A stretch of DNA of 64,000 nt from Dendrobium chrysotoxum (Eukaryota > Streptophyta > Magnoliopsida > Asparagales > Orchidaceae), in contig CM034315.1 in the NCBI GenBank assembly GCA_019925795.1, positions 10,342,200 to 10,406,199 of the forward strand, given 5' to 3'. A model generated the notes under the pieces. That model worked only from the letters and a program-made list of their open reading frames with translations, was not told the DNA's origin and made no database searches. Below, in pieces: positions 34,953 to 45,099 of this stretch. The position numbers and the translations under genes were made by a program. Numbering within the stretch: the first letter of the stretch is position 1; every line of letters starts with the position of its first letter.

Positions 34953-37900
34953 CTAAGTGAAGAGAAAAAACAAATGATATAATGAGTAACATTGAATGCT
35001 TGATGCTTGTAGAAAGGACACAAAAGGGTTTAAATGCGTTATTAATGAAAAGTTTGGAGCTTTTCAAGGAGTCACATTGTAAGGAGAAATTATTTTTGTT
35101 CGGACATTGGATGGTCCAGAGACCAACCAAAATGTACCACGTCATCCGGTACACAGCAGTACCGAGCATTAGTACTAAGCAAAAAAATAACGTTGCGCAT
35201 TCTGGTTGGTCTCCAGAAGCCGTCCGGGGTCTGCACAGGAGAATTTTTCCATTTTAAGTGTTTTGTTTTTAATTTAATTGTTCAGTTTTGGATTTTTCCT
35301 AGAATGGTGCAATCTTAAGCTGAAATGATGTGCATAATTGAATTTTCTTCTTTATTTTGATTACTTATACATGAGAGTGAAGAATAACATCATGTTGAAA
35401 ATGAAGAATGAAGTTCTTAAAATATTAGTGGGTCACTTTCCTATATTTATTTTAATTACCATTGGTAAATGTCCATCTATTATTGTATTAAGCTTAACAC
35501 AAAGCACATAGTTCCTCCTACATAGCTCATCTTGATCTGTTGGTTGAAAGCTTTGGCTACCAACCAAAAGGTATTGGGTTCAAAGCTTACGTATGTGATG
35601 TGTGTATGAATTTGTCTTAACTGGCATGATGGGGACTGATGTGATATATAGATATACATAAGCCTTTTACCAAATTACAAATAAAAGCACTAAATCAAAC
35701 TTAATGATTATCATCAACAGCATTTCAAAACTCAAAGCAAAAGAACCTTAATTAAGTATTTTCGGCCATCCTTGATGAAGTACCAACATGTGCTTCAACT
35801 CAATTTTCACTTTCATTTCATACAAATTTGGTTGAAACCCTCACATGTTGGGCTAGAAACATGTGATACAAATAGAAACCAATTGCATTCCATACTTGCT
35901 TGGTTGGCCACTCAAAGGAGGAAGCATGAAGGTTCTAATTAAGTGGAACAGCTCTACTTCGTTTTTAGGATTTGGTCAAACCCTTCATGATGGTTTATCA
36001 TGTATTTTTTTAGCTTTTTCTATAGAATAAATGGATGAATATTGCTTTTGCTTGATTCTAAATTTAGTAATAGCTTGGTGGCTTTATATTGGAGAACTCT
36101 TGGCTATCTCCTTTTTTTTTTTTGGTTAATTCTCTTCTTCCCTCGCTCGACGACATCACTTCCTACAACAGTAGATGTCTCCCTTTTTTTCCCCTCTCCT
36201 CCATAAAGCCAAAACCCTAACTCTAGCTCCAGATCTATCTCTTGTGTTTTCTTAATTTTTGATTAATTCTCTTCTTCCCTCGCTCGACCACTTCTCTTTC
36301 TACAACTATAGGTATCTCCCTTTTTTTCCCCTCTCTTCCATAAAGCCAAAACCCTAAAGCTAGCTCTGAAATTGTCTTCCAAATACAAATCCTAGGCACA
36401 GCTCTTAGCCATCCCACACAAACCCTAGGTGAACCCTAAGCACCCCATAAGAAATCCCTCTGCTCCCACGCCTTCTCTGAGGTTTACACAAACCCTAAAA
36501 ATCTTTGCAACTTTTTACTCTAGTCCCAAGACATCTAAACAGAATTTGCATCCCCTCATAAGACCTCAAAAAATAATCCCTTCACCAAACTACCATGTCA
36601 CCCACCCACCCAACTCCCCTAAGTCCTGACCCTCGTTTATCTCAATCATCCACATCATCTTCTTCCACACAAGGAAGCTCCACATTATTTTTGAAGATCT
36701 TATCCGCCACCCGTCATTAATGAGTTATTAAAGGGTATGGGAACATTAAATTTAATTTCATATCAAATAATTAAAAAAATAGATTAGCTTTAAAATGATA
36801 AAATTTGGTCTTCACTCATAGGTTTAAGATTTTTTGTTGACAAATGTATTTGTGAACTTCAATTACCTTGGATTTATACTCCTATAACTGCAATGATTGG
36901 CCTTAATGGTTTTCTATCCTTCCATTATCTAATAATGGATATAGTTGGTATGATGCAAATGAATATACAAAACTAATTTTACTTAAATAGAAATTTAAAA
37001 AAAAGCCTTATCTATGAATAGGCATGCCAAAAAGTAGCCTATTTTTATATAAAATGGCAGATATATTATATTTCATATTTATGAAAAATAAAAAAAAACA
37101 TATTATATTTCATATTTCTATTAGATAGACTCAATGTTAGTCAATATAGAGATGAGATGGGCACAACGACACCTACAATATTAAAGTTTTATTTGGGACG
37201 GTTTTTTTATTGTTTTATGAAGTAGTTTTTTGGTACAAAATTTTTAATTTTAAGAAATTTTTGTACTAAAAAACTGTTTTAAAATGCAGTAAGAAAGCCG
37301 TTCCAAATGAAACCTAAATCTATGTTATTATGATTACAAATGATACTTTATATTCAGATCCAACACTACAGGAAATTTATTGAATACCGCCAGAATTTTC
37401 GACGGTCATTTGACCGTCGGTAATAACCTACAGTCGGACCGCCGCTATTTACTGGCGGTTTGACCGCCGGTAAATAAGAGTAAAACGCCATTACTGGCGG
37501 TTAGCCGGCGGTATTTGCGCCGGAATATTCTGGCGGTTTACCTGTAATTTTGGGATCAGTAATTTCCAATTGTTAAAGCCTCAGAAAATCGTCGGAAATA
37601 TACCGCCGGTTTCAATTTTCTACACAATTTATTCCAACGGTTTTAAAACCGCCGAAATTTTTAAAAACCGCCCGAAAATTGAAGTATGTCGCCGGCAATC
37701 GCAGTCGATAATAAACAATTTTTCTACAGTGCAATCTGGGAACCACTTTAAAAAGAATTAAGAAGAAAAGAGATCATAATTAGAAACAATAATAATAAGA
37801 AAAAAATCGAACTTAAAATTCTAAAAAATTTAGTATCTTTAAGCAAAAAAATTCAACATATCAAGATTTAAATCTCGGTGACCATACCCATCCAATGACT

Positions 37901-38912
37901 CGTAAAATATTATTGTTTTTGTTTGGGAAGAAACCAACTTTTGTCTGTTATTAGTCATAACACATAATTTACGAGAGAAATATCCTGGAATACAATGAAC
38001 TGTATATATGTCCTTGCCCATATCTGGTTCAGAGGATTATTCAGAGACAATTTTTCCATCATTCATAACTGGGAGTTTGTCGCAACAAGCAATGAACTCA
38101 ATTTTTCTTCAGTCGGCCACTTTTTTTAAAAATGTCTTAGGCTTCATTTGGGACGATTTTCTTACTGCTTCTTAAAATAGTTTTTTAATCCAAAAATTTT
38201 AATTTTTATACTAAAAAACTGCTTTAAGAAGCAGTAAGAAAGCCGTCCCAAACGAAGCCTTAGACTTTCTTCCGGATAACTTTTTTACTGTTTTCTAAAA
38301 CAAATTTTTAATACAAAAATTTTTAATTCAAAAAATTTTGGTACAAAAAAGCTGCTTTAGAAAGAAGCAAAACATTTGTCCCAAATGAAGCCTTAGTATT
38401 CTATAAAGTTTAAATCCATATTAAGTTTTAATTACATCCAATCAAATGTTGAAATCTAACGATTTTCAGTGTTTTCTAAAGCATTTGTCTTTAAGTAGGA
38501 AGATGCAATCACACCTTCAGATAGTAACTAAACTTAGGCTTCGTTTGGGACAATTTTTTTATTGCTTTTTAAAATAAAATTTTAATACAAAATTAAAATT
38601 TTTTAACTGAAACTTCATTTTAAGAAACAATTAAAAAGCCGTCCCAAACGAAATCTTAATTGAGGCCTGCATTATTACATCATTCTGCAAATCTAAAATG
38701 CATATAAGGTGACTGTAAGGCTCAAAGCAAGTAACCAAAATACGCAAAAGAATAACAAACCATACGTCATTGAGTTTATTTTCAATCTCTCCAGCCAAGA
38801 CTCTCTCCCCAAATAGCATGACAGCTTCCTTCACTGATCGAAACGGCGAACTCGTGTCAATCTCGGCTTTCACCATGAAAGCACCACCACCGCGGCTTCT
38901 CCCTCTGTCCAT
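34479..38912 (-). CDS. WEB-family (DUF827) coiled-coil protein, two exons
   Basis: Exon 1 is 38912-38766 (49 codons), exon 2 is 34952-34479 (157 codons and TAA), together 206 residues, close to the roughly 200 of the short Arabidopsis member AT1G75720. Exon 1 carries the family signature EIDTSSPFRSVKEAVMLFGE followed by RVLAGE. Exon 2 encodes a heptad-rich coiled coil (about residues 64-120, LETELEQTRQNL..., LIQELEKTKIELKQLKAR) and ends in the basic KKKKNKRALLPMIASMFSNK typical of the family. Larger WEB proteins act in light-driven chloroplast movement in the cytoplasm; for short members the role is unknown. The 3811-bp phase-0 intron is large for this family and is loaded with transposons. 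Upstream minus-strand ATGs are not in frame; 38927 is TTG, so the ATG at 38912 is chosen. Confidence 0.9.
35083..35257. mobile_element. Possible TIR element inside the WEB intron
   Basis: Inverted arms AGAGACCAACCAAAATG (about 35119) and, on the other strand, GGAGACCAACCAGAATG (about 35207) enclose about 80 bp. The right flank GCACAGGAGAATTTTT is like known short plant TIR ends. Ends and target duplication are not resolved. Confidence 0.35.
35525..35640 (+). mobile_element. SINE-like tRNA-derived sequence
   Basis: GATCTGTTGGTTGAAAGCTT followed by GCTACCAACCAAAAGG and the B-box-like GGGTTCAAAGC (35576-35586) has the layout of a tRNA-derived SINE head. A box is degenerate and no target duplication is visible, so it is an old fragment at best. 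Confidence 0.4.
36125..36370. repeat. Tandem duplication with AAACCCTA motifs
   Basis: 36125-36230 and 36263-36368 are the same roughly 105-bp segment 138 bp apart. Both run TTCTTCCCTCGCTCGAC, TCTCCCTTTTTTTCCCCTCT, CCATAAAGCC, AAAACCCTAA. Two further CAAACCCTA words follow at 36419 and 36489. The segment looks like the promoter-leader junction of a translation-related plant gene, but no coding part follows. Confidence 0.7.
37195..37314. mobile_element. Fold-back MITE, Tourist-like, copy 6
   Basis: 120 bp flanked by TAA on both sides, in the WEB intron 50 bp from a CACTA miniature. Left arm is T-rich and diverged, the right arm nearer the family form (AGTAAGAAAGCCGTTCCAAA). Confidence 0.87.
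37364..37731. mobile_element. Miniature CACTA transposon in the WEB intron
   Basis: 368 bp from CACTACAGGAAATTT to AATTTTTCTACAGTG with the 3-bp duplication CAA on both sides (37361-37363, 37732-37734). The interior alternates ACCGCCGG, CCGGCGGT and GACGGTCA words in both directions. Its first 20 bases match the element at 33779 at all but two positions, so both belong to one family. Confidence 0.93.
38140..38259. mobile_element. Fold-back MITE, Tourist-like, copy 7
   Basis: 120 bp, TTA on both sides, close to the family form. Its right TTA (38260-38262) is also the left TTA of copy 8. Confidence 0.93.
38263..38392. mobile_element. Fold-back MITE, Tourist-like, copy 8
   Basis: 130 bp directly abutting copy 7. 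Left arm GACTTTCTTCCGGATAAC is strongly diverged, right arm TGTCCCAAATGAAGCC is typical. Flanked by TTA. The unequal divergence suggests it was there first and copy 7 landed in its target TTA, or the reverse. Confidence 0.82.
38537..38655. mobile_element. Fold-back MITE, Tourist-like, copy 9
   Basis: 119 bp, TTA on both sides, ending 111 bp inside the intron from the exon 1 donor of the WEB gene. Central AAATT region shows several changes. Confidence 0.87.
38766..38912 (-). CDS. WEB-family gene, exon 1
   Basis: 49 codons, ATG at 38912-38910 and donor AATGAC/GTATGG. It holds the conserved FRSVKEAVMLFGERVLAGE. Phase 0 at the junction fits the in-frame start of exon 2. Confidence 0.9.
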
Positions 38913-39752
38913 CTCTACTGCTTGCAAAAGATAGGGAGAAAGATATATCTATTGATAGATTCTAAGAATCAGCAATAGTTGCAGGTAATGTTATTCATTG
39001 ATCACTTTTCATGAATTGTTTGCTAAGAATGAAGAAAGGAAGGAAGATAAGAGGAGTGTGAAGTTGGTTTGTGGCTTTGGATTTGCTAAAGATGATATAT
39101 ATGATGAAAAGTGGGTGTTTCTTTTCTTTGAGTCCACTTCAATGTTATTCCTTTGAGGAATGGGAAGAGAAAAGGATGAGGGTTCTGATGCCAACTTCTC
39201 AACTAATTGAATCAATCAATGTATGAATGATGATAACAGAGTAAGGACAGGAAAATGACTTGCTTCATTGAAAAGGTTTTGTTTTTTGTATGTCTTACAA
39301 CACTTTGATGCTAATCTGCCTTTTTGATTTTGAGGAAAAACAAGTGGCTTGAATAAGATTGTTGTTTTTTAGCTTTTATATTTGATAATATATATGAGAA
39401 GTGTGTGTTATAGATTTGGTAGGTGAAGAATGAAGGGTTGAGATGGCTTTGGTAGATGAATAATATCTTGTGTGGATAAGTTTTCAATATGTATAAACTA
39501 ATCTCTCCCCTTCAGACTTAAGTATCAAATGAGAAGCAAGGCTTCTATACTAAAGAAGGATAAAAGAAGCAAAACTTTTAAAGGGAGTTTGTGTTTTTTT
39601 TGGGTTTGAAGTTGTATTTTGTAGGAGTCATGTGTTTGAGTTTATAAAAATTTGGTTGTGTGCAATAAAGTTGATATTAAAGCATATAATATAAAGAGTT
39701 TAACGAAGTGAATTTGAGGCATTGCAACAGCATCTTAATATGAGTTAAAATT
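38913..39752. other. 5' flank of the WEB gene
   Basis: Probably holds the leader and promoter on the minus strand; a TATATAT run at 39095-39106 is a possible TATA region. A 68-codon minus frame (39215-39009) has no recognisable content. No other gene seen. Confidence 0.4.
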
Positions 39753-39836
39753 ATGACAAATAACGGCATTGTGTCCTTCCAAGTCCTGACACTCAACAAG
39801 TATGAAAATTGGAGTATTAAAATGAAGTCCAGGTAG
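39753..39836 (+). pseudogene. N-terminal fragment of a copia gag
   Basis: ATG followed by 26 codons and TAG. It reads VSFQVLTLNKYENWSIKMKS, the conserved start of copia Gag (VPxLxxxNYxxWxxxM). Nothing of pol follows; the next recognisable part, 500 bp on, is the LTR-like sequence at 40329. This looks like an internally deleted element. Confidence 0.6.
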
Positions 39837-40328
39837 CAGTAGCATCTCGTAATTATCTGAAAATTATAATTTTACATTGCAACTTCTTGGAAGGCTTAGA
39901 CACATATTTTTAGACTCTGCAAGTTTCGCCTCCAAAAATAAGAAGACAAATGATACATCACCAAAAATCACCTTGATCAGGCGCGAATCTTGATGCATAT
40001 TTGAATTTGAAACATTCAAGATTAAATTTGAGACCATCCAAACTCCAATTTCAGCAAATGACTAGTCAAATTGAACATCTCAATGAGAGGAGCCCAATGA
40101 CATCAAAATTGGTCCAATCCGAGCCCAAATGGGCTCAAATCAAGGACTTAAAGCATAATTGGAAACTCCAAAGCATTAATTGGATGACCAAATGATATTC
40201 AAATATGACATTCTTATAATAGAATCGGACTAGACAAATCCAACAAGCCTAAGATCGCTTAATTCTAACATCATTAAGGCACTTAGATGCTGAATAAATA
40301 TTTTATGATCAAGAGAATCAGTATGGGT

Positions 40329-41474
40329 TGTCTGATGGAGCACTCCGAACTTACCCTGGATCTTCTCCATGTTTACGAAGTATGCAACTCTCAAAATCTA
40401 TAAATAGACCCCCTCTTCCCACATGAAAGGGGGCTTGGATCTTTGGATCGTGGATGCTTAGACCCTGGGCTAGAGACTCAAGAGAGCTCTGAGGTCTGAA
40501 GAATCCTGGAGCTCCACCTTGGCACCACCACCGACAAACCCTCACCACCAAGCCACTACGGTTAGACCTCTGCCCGATCATCGCCATCGAACCTTCATCT
40601 GACAGCCACCGTCGGGCCACCGTCGGGCCTCCGTCGCGCCTCCGTCTGACCCCCATCGTCCGCCGACTACAGTCCCTCTGACCTTTGTCGCCTGATGACT
40701 ATGATCACCCTTGACCATTATCACCAGACAAATGTCCCCTCGACCTCAGTATTCCAACTACGGTTCCTCCAACCTCTATCTCCTGACTAAAATCCCTACG
40801 ACCATCATCGCCCGCCAACTACGGTCCCTTCGACCTCCGTCACCCGCCCATTACGGCCCCTCTGAATACAACCCCTTCAACCACAGTCGCCTGCCAACTA
40901 CGGTCCCTCCAACCACTATCGCCCCCTGACTACGGTCCCTCCGACCTCCATCACCCACCGACCACGGTCCCTCTGACCACCATCGCCAGCCAACTATGGT
41001 CCCTTCGACCTCATTCGCCCATCGACTATGGATATTCTGACCTCTATCACCAGACAACGATCCTCTTGACCTCAGTCTCCTAACTATAGTCCCTCTGATC
41101 TCTATTGCCCAACTACGATCCTACGTACCGACCAAACATACAGGACAACATTCTTTTGAGAATAACTCTCATGTCTATGGATTCTTTCAACTTGAATCAT
41201 GTAATATGCTTTATATGATGTATATTTGCTACATTAAGCCAAGGCCTTCTCCAGAGGAAGGGCATCATTTGTAATCAACAATAAATACTAGTGGGTTCAT
41301 TTTCAACTGGGCAAGGCCCCATGTTTTTTCTTTTTTCAGAGTTTTCTACGTAAAAAATCTGATGTATCTTATTACTTTTACACCCCTTTATCTTATATAT
41401 CTGTGTGCTGGATCTTCGTATAAAACTATGACACTAAACTCTACATCTCTCTTCCGCCATGAATGTTTCAACAT
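40329..41474 (+). mobile_element. LTR-like sequence with TATA box and minisatellite
   Basis: Starts TGTCTGATGGAGCACTCC and ends ATGTTTCAACA. Within it are a TATA box (CTATAAATAGAC near 40400), then from 40480 to 41120 a degenerate repeat of about 36 bp ('ctacggtccctccgacc ... atcgcc'), then GAGTTTTCTACGT and GTGTGCTGGATCTTCG, the usual vocabulary of copia LTR 3' parts. The last two parts recur at 21.65-22.42 kb. No target duplication is clear. With the gag fragment at 39753 it forms the remains of one copia element. Confidence 0.6.
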
Positions 41475-43560
41475 GCAACAGTCTATATTAGAGTATGTTA
41501 TTTAATATATGATGGCATTGGATTGATAAGCATTATACGCTTCTAGTTAGGGCTCTCATGATCTTAATAGTATGATGGTATCCTCATATGATGATTATCA
41601 TGGCGTTGGCATGATAATTAATATGATGTAATCTATCATGATGCTTGACATGGAAATTGCATGTATTTTTAACATAAATCATACAAATGACTTACTATAT
41701 TATATATTGCTATGCCAATTTAATTAATGGTATCTTATTCTATATAATATGCTATCATCAATGTTATATATATATATATAGTAACATTCCTAATATATAA
41801 TACACATTAATCAGAGTATGTGGATTATTAGCATTCACATCATTCTTTTGCATGTAGTATGCTATAACAGTGATGATATATTACTATTCCACATACCATG
41901 AATATGATTATTGTTAATTACATTGCATTAAATATTGTAATAATTTCCAACTTAATATTGAAACTATTATTATATTATATATTATAGATCTGATTAGACT
42001 GGATGATACGAAAATATATTATAAAAAATTTATCACAAATTAATGTCAAAATAAATGCAAGTAAAATATCATAAAATTATCATAAATTTGTAACAAATAT
42101 TTTTATTAAAAAAATAAATATATTTACTTTAGGAGGAATGGTGCATGCAGTACAAACAATCACAGGTGAGAGTCAAACACACACGTTTACATATATCTAT
42201 AATCGGTCTGTCAAGTACCCCTCCCTGGGAAGGTAAACAACAACCTAAGAAAATCCAATGATTTCTATGGAGCCATCACTCATTGGGTCTATGGGCCCAG
42301 CTAGCCAATATTCAATATGGTCTACCGACCTACATACAAGTATATCGTGCCTATGTTGTTGCAATAGTTTTCACAAGTATTATATAAATTAACATGCTAG
42401 AGATAATTTGTATAATTAATGTGGTTAGCATGAATGATATTTATTTTGTTTAACAGAACTAAGGTGTGTTGAAATTTAATATAATAGCAATGTGATAGAA
42501 TTACTAAATTAATATCAAAACAAAGGCAAGGCGTGTCCTGATAATTTTTGGAGCACAAGATTAAGGATCAAAAGTAAACGTGGCATTCGATTCGCAATGA
42601 TTAGAGCCTTGTATCATAAATTACAAAAAAATTCGACAACGACAATTATATAGTTCGACAATTATGTCAAGTTGCATGCTTCGCAAAAGCCAATGTTATG
42701 AACAAAGGATTGGCTATGACAACGAAATGTAATAAATCTGCGAAATTCAACAACAACAAAAAATGTGTGCCACGGTATAAGGGATATTATTGACGACTTG
42801 ACTCAAGTAACGCTTTTGCATTCATATTAAGAGGCCAAGCCTATGCTTTAAAATTAATAAATAAATTGATGCCCATGATAATTCAAGTGATCTTTCAACG
42901 TAGATATCTCATTTCACGGATGCATCTCAAAGATCAGAAATCTATTGGCATTTGTACAATTAACTTGCCAATCATGTGACTAATCCCAGGAAGGATCTCA
43001 TGAAATATTGGCATAAATTTTCTCAGATACTACGCATATAAAGCGTAACTACTGTAGAAAAATTCAGCTTAAAAAATTGCATAGAGCTATCTCATTCTTA
43101 CAGTAATCTATGAGAATATATCTCTTAAGCTACATGTAAATATGCATTTGATACTCTTATCATGGCTAGATCGATTTATTCTGTCATGATATGATGGCAT
43201 AATATATGCATTACTAAAGCCAATTTAAAAATAAAAAAAAAGCTTGGAGCTATCAAACAGAAGTTGGTAGCATTGGGCTTTGACGGCTTTATGATTTATG
43301 CAATCTAGGAAAATATAAATATGTCATTTATTATAATGGTTTGAAAAAAAAAATATTGAGGTTGGCAGCAATTTTAATCAATAATTCTCACCAAATAACT
43401 GTTGTTAGTGCATTAGCCCTCGCAAGCTTTATTGGATATTTTGGAAGATGTGCTCAATAATAATAATAATAAAAATGAAATGATGACAGTTATCTCTTAA
43501 TGCCAGTTTCCAAAAACCAAATAGAAATATCATGAATTTCGTTGGCAAAAATTGAGCACG
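41475..43560. other. AT-rich gene-free DNA
   Basis: TA repeats at 41767-41780 and TAA repeats near 43458-43475. No gene or transposon end recognised. Confidence 0.5.
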
Positions 43561-43620
43561 TCGCCACGTTCAAAAAATAAAGGGGGAAAAAATGGCCTGC
43601 ACGTCGTCGAGAGAATCACC

Positions 43621-43972
43621 CATATAAAATATTCAAGAAAATGGACAAAACGTCGGACGCACACTGAAATTCAATTCGATTTTTGGCCTCTCGACTCTGG
43701 TTCTCTAAGCGCATAGTTCCTCCTCTCGATCTCGGACAAACAAGCAGCACCGACCCTCCTCTGTTCGCCAAATCCCGCACGTTGTCTGCCTCCTGCAGGA
43801 CTCTAACCCCTGCCGCCGGTCTTCCACAAGCGAACCAAAGCCTCGACCCGTCTGTTCATCGCCGGCAAACTCGACTCATACGAGAGCCGCATTTTTGGCT
43901 CTCTTCCCCACTTGCAAACGAAGTCTCGCCTTCGATCGGCTTTCTGGACACCTCACCGGTCACCAACGCTTG
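43621..43972 (+). promoter_or_regulatory. Promoter-like block with C-rich leader, cut by a copia insertion
   Basis: CATATAAAATA at 43621-43631 is a good TATA box, followed by a C-rich, CpG-containing segment up to the TG of the copia LTR at 43973. The composition is that of a plant gene's 5' leader or first exon. The frame opening at 43683 starts with TTG and runs into the LTR, so it is not a proven protein. The rest of any gene would lie beyond the nested elements, right of the window. Confidence 0.35.
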
Positions 43973-44134
43973 TGTTAGCGATATATTACACGTCAGCTGT
44001 ATGATGTGTCCTAGACCTCTTGTATTCTGCTCTATATATACACTTCTGTATTTTTGTATTGCATCATCAATAACATTTGTCTCTTTCTCAAATCTGTTTC
44101 TGTGTTTTATATATGCTTCGCCTTGTTCCTTTCA
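43973..44134 (+). repeat. 5' LTR of the plus-strand copia element
   Basis: About 162 bp from TGTTAGCGATATATTACACG to TTCCTTTCA, with a TATA box CTCTATATATACA near 44029. TG could also be placed two bases left (43971). The partner LTR is not in the window, so the start is inferred from the terminal dinucleotides and composition. Confidence 0.75.
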
Positions 44135-44146
44135 TGGTATCAGAGC
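44135..44146 (+). other. Primer-binding site (initiator Met tRNA type)
   Basis: TGGTATCAGAGC directly follows the CA of the LTR, a perfect match to the standard plant copia primer site. Confidence 0.95.
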
Positions 44147-44152
44147 TTTTTC

Positions 44153-45080
44153 ATGGCTAATCAAGAATCAGCCGCTTCTCTTCCCCCTTCCTCAAACCTC
44201 TCCGCCTCTCTTGCCACCTACGTTATTCCCCAACCTCTCAAGTTTCTAATCTCTAATATCAAGAATCTTGTTCCCACCCAGCTCACCGCGGACAATTATG
44301 CGATCTGGCGACTGCAAATTCTTCAACACTTCAAAGCCAATGGGTTCGCCGGTCATCTCACCGGCGAAACAGCATCTCCATCTGAAAGTCTCAGCTCCGA
44401 TTACAATCTTTGGTGCCTCATCGACAGCAATCTCATCTCTGCACTCTTTTCTACCATCTCTCCGGCGATTCTTCCCTACATCGTCTCTTCCACCACAGCC
44501 CATGAAATATGGTCGGTTCTTGAACGCCGGCTGCAACCGACGAATCATTCCTGTGTCATTCAGCTCAAGAACGAACTTCATCATATCAAGATGAAAAATC
44601 TTTCTATGCAGCAGTATCTTGCTCAGATTAAAACTCTCGTGGACAACATTTCCACCTCCGGCTCCAAACATGATACGGAGGATATTATTCTTTATATTCT
44701 CAATGGTCTCCCAACCAATTACAACTCGTTTAAATCGGCGATTCGCACTTCTCTGCAACCCATCGATCTAGACACCCTTTATTCTCTTCTATGCAGTGAA
44801 GAGATCAATGTTCAACAAGATTATCAACAAGACTCAGTCTTCCTCCACTCACACTGCCTTCTACACCGACAATACCAATGCCACTCGAGGACGCAGACAG
44901 CGCAAATTCTTCAAAGGAAAGCATACTTTCCCTAATACGACGGCTCCTTCTTCTTCCAATTCATCTCAAAAGCCTACTTGTCAAATCTGTGGCAAAACTG
45001 GCCATATTGCGATCAACTGTTGGCATCAGTGTAATTTTAAATACGCACCTACATCCACTCGCCCTCCTCGTGCGTTTCTT
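44153..45080 (+). pseudogene. copia gag with one frameshift
   Basis: The ATG at 44153 opens MANQESAASL. The UBN2/copia-Gag block follows: LTADNYAIWRLQILQHF, AHEIWSVLERR, LKNELHHIKMKNLSMQQYL and YILNGLPTNYNSFKSAIR. Near 44800-44830 the frame shifts, and the reading resumes as KTQSSSTHTAFYTD, then RKFFKGKHTF and the intact CCHC knuckle CQICGKTGHIAINC (44980-45021). The original product would be about 310 residues and form the particle shell. Confidence 0.88.
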
Positions 45081-45099
45081 GCTCAATCCTCTCCGACTA

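Noticed and set aside
34982..35257. 91-codon + strand ORF in the WEB intron
   Set aside because: No family resemblance; overlaps a probable TIR element.
39009..39215. 68-codon minus-strand ORF upstream of the WEB gene
   Set aside because: Serine-rich, no homology recognised; lies in the promoter/leader region.
43683..44249. 188-codon + strand frame across the copia LTR boundary
   Set aside because: Starts at TTG and runs from the upstream leader into the LTR and gag in the wrong frame.
44246..44758. 170-codon minus-strand frame
   Set aside because: Shadow of the + strand copia gag, which has the recognised UBN2 motifs.
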